The notes: generated from the sequence alone by a model not told the origin. A DNA stretch of 64,000 nucleotides from Micromonospora narathiwatensis (GCF_900089605.1 NZ_LT594324.1:5704001-5768000); one strand, 5' to 3'. Counted from the first letter of the stretch, positions 16,707-29,244 are shown. Numbers and translations are program-made.

Positions 16707-16925
16707 ATGACGGGACCACAGCAGGCGGCCACGGACGACGATGCCGCGGAACTCATCGCGCAGCTCAAGGAGCTGGCCGGCGCGGATCCCGCAGACGTCC
16801 GTCAGGTGGTCGCCGAGGTGCTCGCCGCGCTCGATCGGGCGGCCGGTGGCGCGCTGCGCGAGCACCTGCCCGAGACCATCCGCCTCGACGCCGGCCTCGG
16901 ACCAGCCGCGTCGGCCCGTCCGTGA
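16707..16925 (+). CDS. Small acidic protein of unknown function
   Basis: A 72-residue ORF between menG and the reductase gene. It begins TGPQQAATDDDAAELIAQLKEL and contains two predicted helices (DPADVRQVVAEVLAALDRAAGG). No signal peptide, membrane segment or cysteines. Support comes from codon use (strong G/C at third positions) and the TAGGCT promoter box placed for leaderless translation. I recognise no family. Confidence is moderate because of its size. Confidence 0.5.
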   Translation: MTGPQQAATDDDAAELIAQLKELAGADPADVRQVVAEVLAALDRAAGGALREHLPETIRLDAGLGPAASARP

Positions 16926-17059
16926 CGCTGAAGTGGACTCCTACCGGCATGTTTCCGCGAGGTTAGGTACCCCTCACCGGTTACCGGTGTAACCCCGGTC
17001 ATAGACTCCAACCCGATCGGCTTGTGAAGCATTTCACGAGCATGCGGGAGGAGGCGCAG

Positions 17060-18334
17060 ATGACCGCGGTGGAGAACGACGCCGACGTGATCGTCGTGGG
17101 CGCCGGTCCCGGAGGATCGGCAACCGCGTACCACCTGGCGCGGCACGGCGTACGCGTGCTGCTGCTGGAGAAGACCGAGTTCCCCCGGGAGAAGGTCTGC
17201 GGCGACGGGCTCACCCCCCGCGCCGTGCGGCAGCTCGTGCGGATGGGCGTGGACACCTCGCCCGAGGCGGGCTGGCTGCACAACAAGGGCCTCCGGGTGA
17301 TCGGCGGCGGGGTGCGCCTGGAACTGGACTGGCCCGACCTGGCCAGCTTCCCCAACTACGGCCTGGTCCGGACCCGGCTCGACTTCGACGACCTGCTCGC
17401 CCGGCAGGCCGTCGCCGCCGGAGCGAAGCTGCAGACCAGCGTGAACGTGATCGGGCCGGTGCTCGACGCCGACGACCGGGTGATCGGCGTGCAGGCCGAG
17501 GTGGGGCCGGACAAGGAGCCGGCCGCCTTCCACGCCCCGCTGGTGGTCGCCGCGGACGGCGTCTCCGGCCGCTTCCCGCTCGCCCTCGGCCTGGCCAAGC
17601 GGGAGGATCGGCCGATCGGCGTCGCGGTCCGCCGCTACTACCGCTCGCCCGCCAAGCACGACGACGACTACCTCGAGTCGTGGCTGGAGCTGCGGGCCAA
17701 GGGCAACGACGCGCTGCTCCCCGGCTACGGCTGGATCTTCGGCCTCGGCGACGGCCGGGTGAACGTCGGCCTGGGCGTGCTCAACTCCTCCGCCGCCTTC
17801 GGCAAGACCAACTACCGGCGGCTGCTCACCGACTGGCTGGCCAACACCCCCGAGGAGTGGGGGATGACCGACGAGACCAACGCGGAGGGGCCGATCCTCG
17901 GCGCCGCGCTGCCGATGGGTTTCAACCGGGTGCCGCACTACACGCGCGGAGTGCTGCTGGTCGGCGACTCCGGCGGCATGGTCAACCCGTTCAACGGCGA
18001 GGGCATCGCGTACGCGATGGAGTCCGGCGAGCTGGCCGCCGAGGTGGCGGTGCAGGCGCTCGCCCGGTCCACCGGCGCCGAGCGGGAGCGGGCGCTGCAG
18101 GCGTACCCGCAGGAGTTGAAGGCCCGCTTCGGCGGCTACTACCGGCTCGGCGGGATCTTCGTGAAGCTGATCGGCCGTCCGGAGATCATGCGGCTCGCCA
18201 CCAAGCACGGCATGCCGCACCCGATGCTGATGCGCTTCGTGCTCAAGCTGCTGGCCAACCTGACCGACCCCCGGGGCGGGGACGCGATGGACCGGGTCAT
18301 CAACGCGATGACGAAGGTGGCACCAGCCGTGTAG
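17060..18334 (+). CDS. Geranylgeranyl reductase-family flavoprotein, probable menaquinone side-chain reductase
   Basis: A 424-residue FAD-dependent reductase. The Rossmann motif VVGAGPGGSATAYHLA sits at residues 12-27, the family signature FPREKVCGDGLTPRA at about 47-61, and the GD motif VGDSGGMVNPFNGEGI at about 303-318. ATG 17060 has GGAGG five bases upstream; an in-frame ATG at 17024 lacks one. Relatives saturate isoprenoid double bonds; in mycobacteria MenJ reduces the second isoprene unit of menaquinone. The position between menG and the nuo operon supports a menaquinone substrate, but archaeal-type lipid or carotenoid substrates remain possible. A strong hairpin follows the stop. Confidence 0.85.
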   Translation: MTAVENDADVIVVGAGPGGSATAYHLARHGVRVLLLEKTEFPREKVCGDGLTPRAVRQLVRMGVDTSPEAGWLHNKGLRVIGGGVRLELDWPDLASFPNYGLVRTRLDFDDLLARQAVAAGAKLQTSVNVIGPVLDADDRVIGVQAEVGPDKEPAAFHAPLVVAADGVSGRFPLALGLAKREDRPIGVAVRRYYRSPAKHDDDYLESWLELRAKGNDALLPGYGWIFGLGDGRVNVGLGVLNSSAAFGKTNYRRLLTDWLANTPEEWGMTDETNAEGPILGAALPMGFNRVPHYTRGVLLVGDSGGMVNPFNGEGIAYAMESGELAAEVAVQALARSTGAERERALQAYPQELKARFGGYYRLGGIFVKLIGRPEIMRLATKHGMPHPMLMRFVLKLLANLTDPRGGDAMDRVINAMTKVAPAV

Positions 18335-18338
18335 ACCC

Positions 18339-18372
18339 CCGTTCCACGGGGCGCCGTCGCCCCGCGGAACGG
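18339..18372 (+). terminator. Stem-loop between the reductase gene and nuo
   Basis: CCGTTCC-A-CGGGGCG pairs with CGCCCCG-C-GGAACGG around CCGT, with a single A-C mismatch. It starts five bases after the stop of the 17060 gene. Confidence 0.6.
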
Positions 18373-18390
18373 ACAAAGATCGACCCCGCC

Positions 18391-18444
18391 GACCGAGGTC
18401 ACGAGGGACGTGAATAGTGTGATTTTCGCCAACGACCGAGGTCA
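18391..18444 (+). promoter_or_regulatory. nuo operon promoter region with 11-bp direct repeats
   Basis: GACCGAGGTCA occurs identically at 18391-18401 and 18434-18444, flanking a TAGTGT box at 18415-18420 that could be a -10 element. The nuoA ATG has AGGAGA about five bases upstream. The repeats lie on the same face of DNA (43-bp offset, about four turns), as expected for a regulator binding both. Confidence 0.4.
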
Positions 18445-18468
18445 GGGAAGGACGAGCAGGAGACAACG

Positions 18469-18834
18469 ATGACGCTCTCGCCTTACGCACCCATCATCGG
18501 GCTGTTCGCCCTCGCCGCGGGATTCGCGCTGTTCTCCGTGGCCTCCGCCCGACTCGCCGGCCCCCGGCGGCTGAACAAGGCCAAGCTCGAGGCGTACGAG
18601 TGCGGCATCGAGCCGAGCCCGCAGCCGGTCGGCGGCGGCCGGTTCCCGATCAAGTTCTACCTGACGGCGATGCTCTTCATCGTCTTCGACATCGAGATCA
18701 TCTTCCTCTACCCCTGGGCGGTCTCCTTCGACGCCCTGCCGATCTTCGGCTTCGTGGAGATGGTCCTGTTCATCGTCGCGGTCTTCGTCGCCTACGCCTA
18801 CGTCTGGCGGCGCGGCGGCCTGGACTGGGACTGA
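18469..18834 (+). CDS. nuoA: NADH-quinone oxidoreductase subunit A
   Basis: A membrane subunit of complex I next to the quinone site. It has 121 residues with three transmembrane helices (about 8-28, 63-83 and 91-113). The conserved loop [20 protein letters not shown] lies between helices 1 and 2, and [23 protein letters not shown] forms helix 2. It opens the 14-gene operon, whose order follows the standard nuoA-N. Confidence 0.97.
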   Translation: MTLSPYAPIIGLFALAAGFALFSVASARLAGPRRLNKAKLEAYECGIEPSPQPVGGGRFPIKFYLTAMLFIVFDIEIIFLYPWAVSFDALPIFGFVEMVLFIVAVFVAYAYVWRRGGLDWD

Positions 18835-18847
18835 GGGAGGTACGCAG

Positions 18848-19525
18848 ATGGGCATCGAGGAGAAGCTTCCCTCCGGCGTCCTGCTCACCACCGTCGAGAA
18901 GCTGGTCAACTGGTCGCGGAAGTCGTCCGTCTGGGGCGCCACCTTCGGCCTGGCCTGCTGCGCCATCGAGATGATGGCGGCCGGTGGCCCGCACTACGAC
19001 ATGGGCCGCTGGGGCATGGAGGTCTTCCGGGCCTCGCCCCGGCAGGCGGACCTGATGATCGTGGCCGGCCGGGTGAGCCAGAAGATGGCCCCGGTCCTGC
19101 GCCAGATCTACGACCAGATGGCCGAGCCCCGCTGGGTGCTCTCGATGGGTGTCTGCGCCAGCAGCGGCGGCATGTTCAACAACTACGCCATCGTGCAGGG
19201 CGTCGACCACGTCGTCCCGGTCGACATGTACCTCCCGGGCTGCCCGCCCCGGCCCGAGATGCTCATCGACGCGGTCCTCAAGCTCCGCGAGAAGATCATG
19301 TACGAGCCGCTGGGCCCGAACGGCCGCAAGATGCTGGAGGCCCGCAAGGAGCGCGGTGACGTGCCTGTGGTGCCGTACGGCTCGATGCCGTCGTCGTACC
19401 GCAACGACAAGGCCCGGCGCGCCGAGTGGACCAGGGCGGTCCGCGAGGGGCGCGAGGAGCAGTTGCGGATCGAGAACTGGATGAAGGCCCAGAACCACCT
19501 CCACCCGCACGGGGGCCCGAAGTGA
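18848..19525 (+). CDS. nuoB: NADH-quinone oxidoreductase subunit B (N2 cluster)
   Basis: Holds the terminal 4Fe-4S cluster N2 that passes electrons to menaquinone. It has 225 residues. The ligands are the adjacent Cys pair in [11 protein letters not shown], the Cys in GVCASSGG and the Cys in LPGCPPRPE. The C-terminal part is longer than in E. coli and highly charged. The ribosome site GGGAGG is in the 13-base gap after nuoA. Its TGA overlaps the nuoC GTG. Confidence 0.97.
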   Translation: MGIEEKLPSGVLLTTVEKLVNWSRKSSVWGATFGLACCAIEMMAAGGPHYDMGRWGMEVFRASPRQADLMIVAGRVSQKMAPVLRQIYDQMAEPRWVLSMGVCASSGGMFNNYAIVQGVDHVVPVDMYLPGCPPRPEMLIDAVLKLREKIMYEPLGPNGRKMLEARKERGDVPVVPYGSMPSSYRNDKARRAEWTRAVREGREEQLRIENWMKAQNHLHPHGGPK

Positions 19526-20259
19526 GCGCGACTGACGACAGGACCAACAACGGGGGCGTGCCGGTTCCGGTCACCCCGGCCGGGGCCACCGGCGGCGCGC
19601 CCGCCGAGCACCCGCCGGCCAGCCCCGCCGGCCGCGGCATGTTCGGCGTGCAGGGCAGCGGCGACGTCTCCGGCTACGGCGGACTGGTCCGCCCGCGCAA
19701 GCCGATCGAGGAGAGCCCCCGGCCGTACGGCGGCTACTTCGACGAGGTCCGGGACGCGCTGGAGGAGGCGTACCCCGAGTTCGGCGACGCGATCGAGAAG
19801 GTCGTGATCGACCGGGGTGAGCTGACCCTGCACGTCCGTCCGGAGCGGATCGCCGAGGTCTGCCAGGTGATGCGTGACGACCTGGCGCTCCGCTTCGAGC
19901 TCTGCTCCTCGGTGTCCGGCGTGGACTACCTGGGCGCGGAGGAGCGCCGGCTGCACGTCGTCTACCAGCTCACCTCGATGACCTACCGGCGTCGGGTCCG
20001 GCTGGAGGCCGCGGTCTCCGCCGAGGACCCGCACCTGCCGAGCGTCACCGGCGTCTACCCGACCGCCGACTGGCAGGAGCGGGAGACGTACGACATGTTC
20101 GGCATCGTCTTCGACGGCCACCCCAACCTGACCCGGATCCTCATGCCGGACGACTGGGAGGGGCACCCGCAGCGCAAGGACTACCCCCTGGGTGGCGTCC
20201 CGGTCGAGTACAAGGGCGCCGAAATTCCGCCGCCGGACCGGAGGAGGTCCTACCAGTGA
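19522..20259 (+). CDS. nuoC: NADH-quinone oxidoreductase subunit C
   Basis: The hydrophilic 30-kDa-type subunit of the complex I connecting arm. It has 245 residues from GTG 19522, which overlaps the nuoB stop. Residues 1-70 form a low-complexity Ala/Pro/Gly-rich extension with no counterpart in the core family. The conserved domain follows, with the signature [20 protein letters not shown] and a terminal KDYPLGG. NuoC and NuoD are separate here, not fused as in E. coli. Confidence 0.95.
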   Translation: MSATDDRTNNGGVPVPVTPAGATGGAPAEHPPASPAGRGMFGVQGSGDVSGYGGLVRPRKPIEESPRPYGGYFDEVRDALEEAYPEFGDAIEKVVIDRGELTLHVRPERIAEVCQVMRDDLALRFELCSSVSGVDYLGAEERRLHVVYQLTSMTYRRRVRLEAAVSAEDPHLPSVTGVYPTADWQERETYDMFGIVFDGHPNLTRILMPDDWEGHPQRKDYPLGGVPVEYKGAEIPPPDRRRSYQ

Positions 20260-21584
20260 CGACGTCGAACTACGCGACCGAGCGCGAGACCACCGAGGGC
20301 AAGGTCTTCACCGTCACCGGTGGGGACTGGGACCAGGTCGTCTCCGGTACGGACCCGATCAACGACGAGCGGATCGTCGTCAACATGGGTCCGCAGCACC
20401 CGTCGACGCACGGCGTGCTCCGGCTGATCCTGGAGCTGGAGGGCGAGACGGTCCGCGAGGCCCGCTCGGTCATCGGTTACCTGCACACCGGCATCGAGAA
20501 GAACCTCGAATACCGCAACTGGGTCCAGGGCTCGACCTTCGTGACCCGGATGGACTACCTCGCCCCGCTGTTCAACGAGACGGCGTACGCGCTGGCGGTC
20601 GAGAAGCTGCTCGGCATCACCGACGACATCACCGAGCGGGCCAACACCATCCGGGTACTGATGATGGAGCTCAACCGGATCTCCTCGCACCTGGTCTGGC
20701 TGGCCACGACCGGCATGGAGCTGGGCGCGATCTCCATCATGCTGTACGGCTTCCGCGAGCGGGAGTACATCCTCGACATCTTCGAGACCATCACCGGCCT
20801 GCGCATGAACCACGCGTACGTGCGGCCGGGCGGGGTGGCGCAGGACGTGCCGGACGACGCGATCGTCAAGATCCGGAACTTCCTCAAGATGATGCCGAAG
20901 AAGCTCAAGGAGTACGAGGACCTCCTCTCCGGGCAGCCGATCTGGACCGAGCGCACCAAGAACGTGGCGGTGCTCGACGTGACCGCCTGTGTCGCGCTCG
21001 GCGTCACCGGCCCGGTGCTCCGCTCCGCCGGTCTCGCCTGGGACCTGCGCAAGACCATGCCGTACTGCGGCTACGAAACGTACGAGTTCGACGTCCCGAC
21101 CCACACCGACGGCGACGTCTGGGGCCGCTACCAGGTCCGGCTCGCCGAGATCCGTGAGTCGCTGAAGCTGGTCGAGCAGGCGGTGGACCGGCTCGCCAAG
21201 CGCGGCCCGGTGATGGTCTCCGACAAGAAGATCGCCTGGCCGGCGCAGCTCGCCATCGGCGTCGACGGCATGGGCAACTCGCTGGAGCACGTCGCCAAGA
21301 TCATGGGTCAGTCGATGGAGTCGCTGATCCACCACTTCAAGCTCGTCACCGAGGGCTTCCGGGTCCCGCCGGGCCAGGTGTACGTCGGCATCGAGTCGCC
21401 CCGCGGCGAACTGGGCGTGCACGCGGTCTCCGACGGCGGCACCCGGCCGTACCGGGTGCACTACCGGGAGCCGAGCTTCGTCAACCTCCAGGCGCTCCCG
21501 GCGATGGCCGAGGGCGGTCTGATCGCCGACGTGATCGCCGGTGGCGCCTCGCTGGACCCCGTGATGGGTGGTTGTGACCGGTGA
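20256..21584 (+). CDS. nuoD: NADH-quinone oxidoreductase subunit D
   Basis: The 49-kDa-type subunit that forms the quinone pocket with NuoB. It has 442 residues. The quinone-site His lies in [12 protein letters not shown] (near residue 50). Other family blocks are [23 protein letters not shown] and [11 protein letters not shown] 20256 overlaps the nuoC TGA. The stop at 21582-21584 is embedded in the junction repeat that separates nuoD from nuoE. Confidence 0.97.
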   Translation: MTTSNYATERETTEGKVFTVTGGDWDQVVSGTDPINDERIVVNMGPQHPSTHGVLRLILELEGETVREARSVIGYLHTGIEKNLEYRNWVQGSTFVTRMDYLAPLFNETAYALAVEKLLGITDDITERANTIRVLMMELNRISSHLVWLATTGMELGAISIMLYGFREREYILDIFETITGLRMNHAYVRPGGVAQDVPDDAIVKIRNFLKMMPKKLKEYEDLLSGQPIWTERTKNVAVLDVTACVALGVTGPVLRSAGLAWDLRKTMPYCGYETYEFDVPTHTDGDVWGRYQVRLAEIRESLKLVEQAVDRLAKRGPVMVSDKKIAWPAQLAIGVDGMGNSLEHVAKIMGQSMESLIHHFKLVTEGFRVPPGQVYVGIESPRGELGVHAVSDGGTRPYRVHYREPSFVNLQALPAMAEGGLIADVIAGGASLDPVMGGCDR

Positions 21585-21628
21585 GCGCGAGGAGTGAGCT
21601 TGCGAGCCCCGCAGTCGCGAACGGAAGG
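21581..21628 (+). repeat. Operon-junction repeat (nuoD-nuoE)
   Basis: A 48-bp copy of the element seen at paaC-paaD, with a short internal variation (GTGAGCTTGCGAGCCCCG). The nuoD TGA is bases 2-4; the terminal GGAAGG is the ribosome site for nuoE, eight bases before ATG 21637. Confidence 0.88.
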
Positions 21629-21636
21629 CGGCTCTG

Positions 21637-22334
21637 ATGAGTGTCTTTACGGAAGAAACCCGGGCCCGGGCGCGGGAGATCATCGCCCGGTACCCGGCGG
21701 ACCGGTCCCGCTCGGCGCTGCTGCCGCTGCTGCACCTGGTCCAGTCCGAGGAGGGGTACGTCTCCCCGGCCGGGGTCGAGTTCTGCGCCGAGGTGCTCGG
21801 CCTGAACAAGGCCCAGGTCGGCGCGGTCGCCACCTTCTACACCATGTACAAGCGCAAGCCGACCGGTGACTACCTGGTCAGCGTCTGCACCAACACGATG
21901 TGCAACGTGCTGGGCGGGCAGGAGGTCTACGACACCCTGGCCGAGCACCTGGGCGTCGGGCACGACGAGACCACCGGGGACGGGAAGATCACCCTGGAGC
22001 ACGCCGAGTGCCTGGCGGCGTGCGACTACGGCCCGGTGATGACGGTCAACTACGACTTCTTCGACAACGTCGACCCGCAGGGCGCGCTCGGCGTGGTCGA
22101 GGAGCTGCGCGCCGGTGGCCGGCCGATGCCGACCCGGGGCGCGCGGCTCTGCACCCTGAAGGAGATGGCCGTCCAGCTCGCCGGCTTCGCCGACGAGCGG
22201 GAGGGCGCCGTCGCCGACGGCGGGCCGGGCGAGCCGACCCTGCGCGGCGTGCGGCTGGCCGAGCAGCACGGCATCTCGGTGCCGGGGTTCGACCCGAACA
22301 CCCCGATCCGCAGCAAGGAAGCGGAGGCTCAGAA

Positions 22335-22338
<4 letters not shown>
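21637..22338 (+). CDS. nuoE: NADH-quinone oxidoreductase subunit E (2Fe-2S)
   Basis: The 24-kDa-type subunit of the NADH-oxidising module. It has 233 residues. The thioredoxin-like fold carries the N1a cluster ligands CTNTMC (C-x4-C) and CLAAC (C-x3-C). The C-terminal 50 residues (from about GGPGEPTLRGVRLAEQHG) extend beyond the core fold. ATG 21637 is set by the GGAAGG supplied by the junction repeat. Its TGA overlaps the nuoF GTG. Confidence 0.96.
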
Positions 22339-23650
<1,312 letters not shown>

Positions 23651-23651
<1 letters not shown>

Positions 23652-26176
23652 TGACCGACGTAGCCAAGCAGACTGAGACCGTCACCCTCACCATCGACGG
23701 CGTCCAGGTCACCGCGCCCAAGGGGGAGCTGCTGATCCGGGTCGCCGAGCGGATGGGCACCGAGATCCCGCGGTTCTGCGACCACCCGCTGCTGGCCCCG
23801 GCCGGTGCCTGCCGGCAGTGCCTGGTGGAGGTGGAGGGGCAGCGCAAGCCGGTCGCCTCCTGCACCCAGACCGTGGCCGAGGGCATGGTGGTCCGCACCC
23901 AGCTCACCTCGCCGGTCGCCAAGAAGGCCCAGGAGGGGGTGATGGAGCTGCTGCTCCTCAACCACCCACTGGACTGCCCCATGTGTGACAAGGGCGGTGA
24001 GTGCCCGCTGCAGAACCAGGCGATGTCCACCGGCCGCACGGACTCCCGCTTCCACGAGCACAAGCGGGAGTACCCGAAGCCGCTGCCGATCAGCAGCCAG
24101 GTGCTGCTCGACCGCGAGCGCTGCGTGCTCTGCCAGCGCTGCACCCGGTTCTCCGAGGAGATCGCCGGCGACAAGTTCATCGACCTGATGAACCGGTCGT
24201 CCGCCGAGGAGATCAACATCTACCGGGACGACGCGTACGGGGCGGTCGACGCGGGCAGTGCCGATGGCGCCGGCGCAGGCGCCGGCGATGTCCCGTTCAA
24301 CTCGTACTTCTCCGGGAACACGGTGCAGATCTGTCCGGTGGGCGCGCTGACCGGCGCGCAGTACCGGTTCCGGGCCCGCCCGTTCGACCTGGTCTCCACC
24401 CCGAGCGTCTGCGAGCACTGCTCGGCCGGTTGCGCCCAGCGCACGGACTGGCGGCGCGGCAAGGTGCTGCGCCGGCTGGCCGGCGACGACCCGGCGGTGA
24501 ACGAGGAGTGGAACTGCGACAAGGGCCGCTGGGGCTTCCAGTACACCCGCGCGTTCGACCGGCTCACCACCCCGCTGGTCCGCGACGAGCGGAGCGGTGA
24601 GCTGCGCGAGGCGTCCTGGAGCGAGGCGCTGACCCGGGCCGCCGAGGGGCTGCGCGCCGCCCGGGACGGCGGGTCGGGCACGGCGGTGCTGACCGGTGGC
24701 CGGCTGACCGTCGAGGACGCCTACTCGTACGCGAAGTTCGCCCGGGTCGCGCTGCACACCAACGACATCGACTTCCGGGCCCGCCCGGTCTCCCGTGAGG
24801 AGGCCGACTTCCTGGCCAGCCGGGTCGCCGGCATCACCGATGTGACCTACGCGGACGTGGAGAACGCGCCCGCGGTGGTGCTGGTCGGCCTGGAGCCGGA
24901 GGAGGAGTGCCCGGTCCTCTTCCTGCGGCTGCGCAAGGCGTACCTGAAGAACAAGCTCACCGTGTACGCGATCGCGCCGTTCGCCACCCCGGGCCTGGAG
25001 AAGCTCGGGGCCAAGCTGGCCCGGGTGGTGCCGGGCGAGGAGGCCAGCGTGCTGGCCGAGCACGCCACGGTGGCCGAGGCGCTGAGCCGGCCGGGGGCGA
25101 TCCTGATCGTCGGCGAGCGGCTGGGCGCGGTGCCGGGCGGGCTCTCCGCCGCGGCGGACGTCGCCCGGCGTACCGGTGCGAAGCTGGCCTGGGTGCCGCG
25201 GCGCGCGGGTGACCGCGGCGCGGTCGACGCGGGCTGCCTGCCCAACCTGCTTCCCGGTGGCCGCCCGGTCACCGAGCCGGCCGCCCGCGCCGAGCTGGGT
25301 GAGGCGTGGGACATCGCGGCCGGGGTGATCCCGAGCCAGGCCGGCCGGGACACCGACGGCATCCTCACCGCGGCGGCCAACGGCCAGCTCGGCGCCCTCG
25401 TGGTGGCCGGCGTGGACCCGGCCGACCTGGCCGACCCGCGCCTGGCCGAGCGGGCCCTGGACGCGGTGCCGTTCCTGGTCAGCCTGGAACTGCGGATGAG
25501 CGCCGTGGCCCGCCGGGCGGACGTGGTCTTCCCGGTCGCCCCGGTGGTCGAGAAGGCCGGCAGCTTCCTGGACTGGGAGGGCCGGCTGCGGACCTTCGAG
25601 AAGGTGCTGGACACCGCGGCGATGAGCGACGGCCGGGTGCTCGACGCGCTGGCCGCGCAGCTCGACGTCCGCCTCGGCACCGGTGACGTGGCCGGCGTGC
25701 GCCGGGAACTGGGCGCCCTGCCGCCGACCCGGGTGGACCGTCCGGCCGCGCCGATGGTCGAGCCGGCCACCGTGCCGCAGCCGGGCGCGGGCCAGGCCGT
25801 CCTGGCCACCTGGCACCAGCTGATCGACCTGGGCGCCCTCACCGACGGCGACGAGCACCTGGCCGGCACCGCCCGCCCGCCGGTGGTCCGGCTGGGCAAG
25901 GGCACCGCCGAGGCGATCGGCGTGGCCGACGGCGACCCGGTGACCGTGGGCACCGACCGCGGGGCGGTCACCCTGCCGGCGGCGATCACCGAGATGCCGG
26001 ACGGTGTGGTCTGGCTGCCGACCAACTCGCCCGGCTCGACCGTCCGGCGCAGCCTCGGCGCGGCGGCCGGCGAGGTCGTAGAGGTCTCCGCCGGTGCGGT
26101 CGTCCCGGCCGGGCGTGTCGCCGCGGACGCGGCCGGTAACCCGGGTCCGCTCCTCAACGCAGGGGGTGTTCAATGA
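23651..26176 (+). CDS. nuoG: NADH-quinone oxidoreductase subunit G
   Basis: The large Fe-S subunit linking NuoF to the connecting arm. It has 841 residues. The N-terminal 2Fe-2S domain has C-x10-C-x2-C ligands ([15 protein letters not shown]), followed by [15 protein letters not shown], the 4Fe-4S domain ([18 protein letters not shown]) and the extra cluster motif CEHCSAGC. A molybdopterin-oxidoreductase-like domain fills the rest. An Asp/Ala/Gly-rich insert of about 15 residues (around residue 203) precedes [14 protein letters not shown] and has no obvious function. Confidence 0.96.
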
Positions 26177-27531
26177 GCCCGGTCATCCTGGCCGCCCAGG
26201 ACCCGACGCTTGCCGACTTCGGTCACGACCCGTGGTGGCTGGTCCTGATCAAGATCGTCTTCGCGTTCGTCTTCGGCCTGCTGGCCACGCTGCTCGGCGT
26301 CTGGTTCGAGCGGCGGGTCGTCGGCTACATGCAGGTCCGGCCCGGACCCAACCAGGTCGGCCCGTTCGGCCTGCTGCAGACGCTCGCCGACGGTCTCAAG
26401 ATGGCCTTCAAGGAGGACATCCTCCCGCGGGCCGCCGACAAGGTCGTCTACTTCTTCGCCCCGACCATCTCGGTGATCTGCGCGGTCACCGCGCTGTCGG
26501 TGGTGCCGTTCGGTCCGCAGGTCAGCATCTTCGGCCACTGGACGCCGCTCCAGGTCACCGACGTGCCGGTGGCGGTGCTGGTGCTGCTGGCCTGCTCGTC
26601 GATGGGCATCTACGGCATCGTGCTCGGCGGTTGGGCCTCCGGCTCGACCTACCCGCTGCTCGGCGGTCTCCGGTCCACCGCCCAGATGATCTCGTACGAG
26701 GTCGCGATGGGGCTGAGCATCGTGGCGGTGTTCATGACCGCCGGCACGATGTCCACCAGCGGGATCGTCGCCAAGCAGGCGCACGGCACGCACCTGAGCC
26801 TCTTCGGCGCCGACCTCCAGGCCCCCGGCTGGTACGCGATCCTGCTGCTGCCGAGCTTCATCATCTTCTTCATCGCCACCGTGGGTGAGACCAACCGGGC
26901 GCCGTTCGACCTGCCCGAGGCGGAGTCGGAGCTGGTCGCGGGCTTCATGACCGAGTACAGCTCGCTGAAGTTCGCGCTCTTCATGCTCTCCGAGTACGTC
27001 TCGATGGTGACCATGTCCGCGGTCACCACCACGCTGTTCCTCGGCGGCTGGCGGGCACCCTGGCCGATCACCATGTGGGCGGGCGCCAACTCGGGTTGGT
27101 GGCCGATGCTCTGGTTCTTCGGCAAGGTGATCCTCCTGGTCTTCGTCTTCGTCTGGCTGCGGGGCACCCTGCCCCGTCTCCGGTACGACCAGTTCATGCG
27201 CTTCGGCTGGAAGGTCCTGCTGCCGATCAACCTGGTCTGGATCCTGGTCCTGAGCGGGCTGCGCTCGATCGAGGACTGGCAGACCAAGGACCGGCTGCTC
27301 GCCACCGGCATCGGCGCGGGCGTGCTGCTGCTGGCCACGCTCTTCTGGCCGAGCAAGAAGAAGGAGCCGAAGCCGACGCTCCAGGAGCAGGTCAACAGCC
27401 GTCCGCACGGCAGCTTCCCGCTGCCTCCGATGGATCTTCAGGTACCGCCGAGCCCGCGCACCGTGCGCGTGGTCGCCGAGCGGGAGCCGGCCAACGTCGT
27501 CGCCGGCTCGGACCCCAGCAGGGAGGTGTGA
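26173..27531 (+). CDS. nuoH: NADH-quinone oxidoreductase subunit H
   Basis: A membrane subunit that forms part of the quinone chamber. It has 452 residues, about eight transmembrane helices, and the signatures [17 protein letters not shown] and [23 protein letters not shown]. The cytoplasmic tail of about 60 residues (from [12 protein letters not shown]) is Pro-rich and longer than in proteobacterial NuoH. The ATG overlaps the nuoG stop (ATGA). Confidence 0.97.
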   Translation: MSPVILAAQDPTLADFGHDPWWLVLIKIVFAFVFGLLATLLGVWFERRVVGYMQVRPGPNQVGPFGLLQTLADGLKMAFKEDILPRAADKVVYFFAPTISVICAVTALSVVPFGPQVSIFGHWTPLQVTDVPVAVLVLLACSSMGIYGIVLGGWASGSTYPLLGGLRSTAQMISYEVAMGLSIVAVFMTAGTMSTSGIVAKQAHGTHLSLFGADLQAPGWYAILLLPSFIIFFIATVGETNRAPFDLPEAESELVAGFMTEYSSLKFALFMLSEYVSMVTMSAVTTTLFLGGWRAPWPITMWAGANSGWWPMLWFFGKVILLVFVFVWLRGTLPRLRYDQFMRFGWKVLLPINLVWILVLSGLRSIEDWQTKDRLLATGIGAGVLLLATLFWPSKKKEPKPTLQEQVNSRPHGSFPLPPMDLQVPPSPRTVRVVAEREPANVVAGSDPSREV

Positions 27532-27532
27532 C

Positions 27533-28108
27533 GTGGGCACGATCACCGGAACGTTCAAGGGCTTCGGGGTCACCTTCTCGCACATGTTCAGGAAGGTCGT
27601 CACCACCGACTACCCGTTCAAGCCGCCGGTCGCGGCGCCGCGCTACCACGGGCGGCACATCCTCAACCGGCACCCGGACGGCCTGGAGAAGTGCATCGGC
27701 TGCGAGCTGTGTGCCTGGGCCTGCCCGGCGGACGCGATCTACGTCGAGGGTGGCGACAACACCGAGGAGCAGCGCTTCTCCCCGGGCGAGCGGTACGCCA
27801 GCGTCTACCAGATCAACTACGCCCGGTGCATCTTCTGCGGTCTCTGCATCGAGGCCTGCCCGACCCGTTCGCTCACCATGAGCAACGAGTACGAGCTGGC
27901 CCGGGACAACCGGCAGGATCTGATCTTCACGAAGGAGCAGCTGCTCGCGCCGCTGCTGCCGGGCATGGAGCAGCCGCCGCACCCGATGCGGCTGGGCGAG
28001 AGCGAGAAGGACTACTACGTCGGCGGGCTGACCAACCCGGGCACTTCGGCCGGCGCCGAGCGTTCGCCGATGAGCCCGGCCGCGGCTGGCAAGGGAGACA
28101 CGGCATGA
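27533..28108 (+). CDS. nuoI: NADH-quinone oxidoreductase subunit I (two 4Fe-4S)
   Basis: A ferredoxin-like subunit carrying clusters N6a and N6b. It has 191 residues. The two motifs are [12 protein letters not shown] and [15 protein letters not shown] 27533 follows the nuoH stop by one base, and GGGAGG at the end of nuoH is the ribosome site. The tail of 30 residues is Ser/Ala/Pro-rich. The stop overlaps nuoJ (ATGA). Confidence 0.97.
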   Translation: MGTITGTFKGFGVTFSHMFRKVVTTDYPFKPPVAAPRYHGRHILNRHPDGLEKCIGCELCAWACPADAIYVEGGDNTEEQRFSPGERYASVYQINYARCIFCGLCIEACPTRSLTMSNEYELARDNRQDLIFTKEQLLAPLLPGMEQPPHPMRLGESEKDYYVGGLTNPGTSAGAERSPMSPAAAGKGDTA

Positions 28109-28875
28109 CCACGCAGACTGTGCTCGCCGAGGCGGCCAAGGTCTCCGGCGGCGAGGCGGTGACCTTCTGGATCCTCGCCCCGCTGGCGCTGCTCGGCGCG
28201 ATCGGCATGGTGTGGGCGCGTAACGCGGTGCACTCGGCGCTCTGGCTGGTGCTGACCATGCTCTGCCTGGGCGTGTTCTACGTCCTGCAGGCCGGGCCGT
28301 TCATCGGCATGGTGCAGATCATCGTCTACACCGGCGCGATCATGATGCTCTTCCTGTTCGTGCTGATGCTGGTCGGCCGGGATTCCACGGACTCGCTGAT
28401 CGAGACGCTGCGCGGCCAGCGGGTCGCCGCGGTGGTGCTCGGTCTGGGCTTCGCGGGCCTGGTCGGCAGCGGCCTCTACCGGGCCATGGAGGGCGTCCAG
28501 GCCGTCGGCCTGGACAAGGCGAACGCGGAGGGCAACGTGGAGGGCATCGCCCGGCTGCTCTTCACCAAGTACGTCTTCGCCTTCGAGCTGACCTCCGCGC
28601 TGCTGATCACGGCGGCCGTCGGCGCGATGGTGCTGGCGCACGTGGAGCGGCGTAAGGAGGACCGGATGGACCAGGTCGCCACGATGAAGGCCCGGTTCCG
28701 CCCCGGCAACTACCCCGGCCCGAAGCCCGGCCCGGGTGTCTTCGCCACGTCCTCCTCGGTGGCCACCCCGGCCCGCCTGCCCGACGGCCGGCTGTCCGAC
28801 CGCAGCATTCCGGAGATCCTGCCGGTCCGGGAGCTGACGGCCGAGGAGACCTCTCTGAAGGGGACTGAGCGGTGA
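28105..28875 (+). CDS. nuoJ: NADH-quinone oxidoreductase subunit J
   Basis: A membrane subunit of the proton-translocating arm. It has 256 residues with five helices in the first 180; helix 3 carries the conserved [20 protein letters not shown]. The hydrophilic C-terminal tail of about 75 residues is an actinobacterial feature. ATG 28105 overlaps the nuoI stop. The nuoJ TGA (28873-28875) lies in the junction repeat before nuoK. Confidence 0.95.
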   Translation: MTTQTVLAEAAKVSGGEAVTFWILAPLALLGAIGMVWARNAVHSALWLVLTMLCLGVFYVLQAGPFIGMVQIIVYTGAIMMLFLFVLMLVGRDSTDSLIETLRGQRVAAVVLGLGFAGLVGSGLYRAMEGVQAVGLDKANAEGNVEGIARLLFTKYVFAFELTSALLITAAVGAMVLAHVERRKEDRMDQVATMKARFRPGNYPGPKPGPGVFATSSSVATPARLPDGRLSDRSIPEILPVRELTAEETSLKGTER

Positions 28876-28922
28876 GCGCGAGGAGTGCAGCGAAGCGGAG
28901 CCCCGCAGTCGCGAACGAAAGG
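28872..28922 (+). repeat. Operon-junction repeat (nuoJ-nuoK)
   Basis: A 51-bp copy identical to the paaC-paaD units. The nuoJ TGA is bases 2-4. The terminal GAAAGG lies 11 bases before GTG 28934 of nuoK and is its only ribosome-site candidate. Confidence 0.9.
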
Positions 28923-28933
28923 CTGGCTCAGCA

Positions 28934-29233
28934 GTGACCCCGGACTACTACCTGATCCTCGCGGCGGTGCTGTTCACCATCGGCGCCGTCGGCGTGCTGA
29001 TCCGGCGTAACGCGATCGTGCTGTTCATGTGCGTCGAGCTGATGCTCAACGCGGCCAACCTGACGCTGGTCACCTTCAGCCGGATCAACGGTGACCTGAA
29101 CGGCCAGATCATGGCGTTCTTCGTGATGGTGGTGGCGGCGGCCGAGGTCGTGGTCGGGCTCGCGATCATCATGTCGATCTTCCGGACTCGGCGCTCGGCG
29201 AGCGTCGACGACGCCAACCTGCTGAAGTACTGA
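28934..29233 (+). CDS. nuoK: NADH-quinone oxidoreductase subunit K
   Basis: A small membrane subunit of the antiporter-like arm. It has 99 residues and three helices; the conserved Glu lies in [13 protein letters not shown] and the second in [14 protein letters not shown] 28934 is the start that gives [16 protein letters not shown], the usual N terminus. Confidence 0.97.
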   Translation: MTPDYYLILAAVLFTIGAVGVLIRRNAIVLFMCVELMLNAANLTLVTFSRINGDLNGQIMAFFVMVVAAAEVVVGLAIIMSIFRTRRSASVDDANLLKY

Positions 29234-29244
29234 GGGGTCCACCG

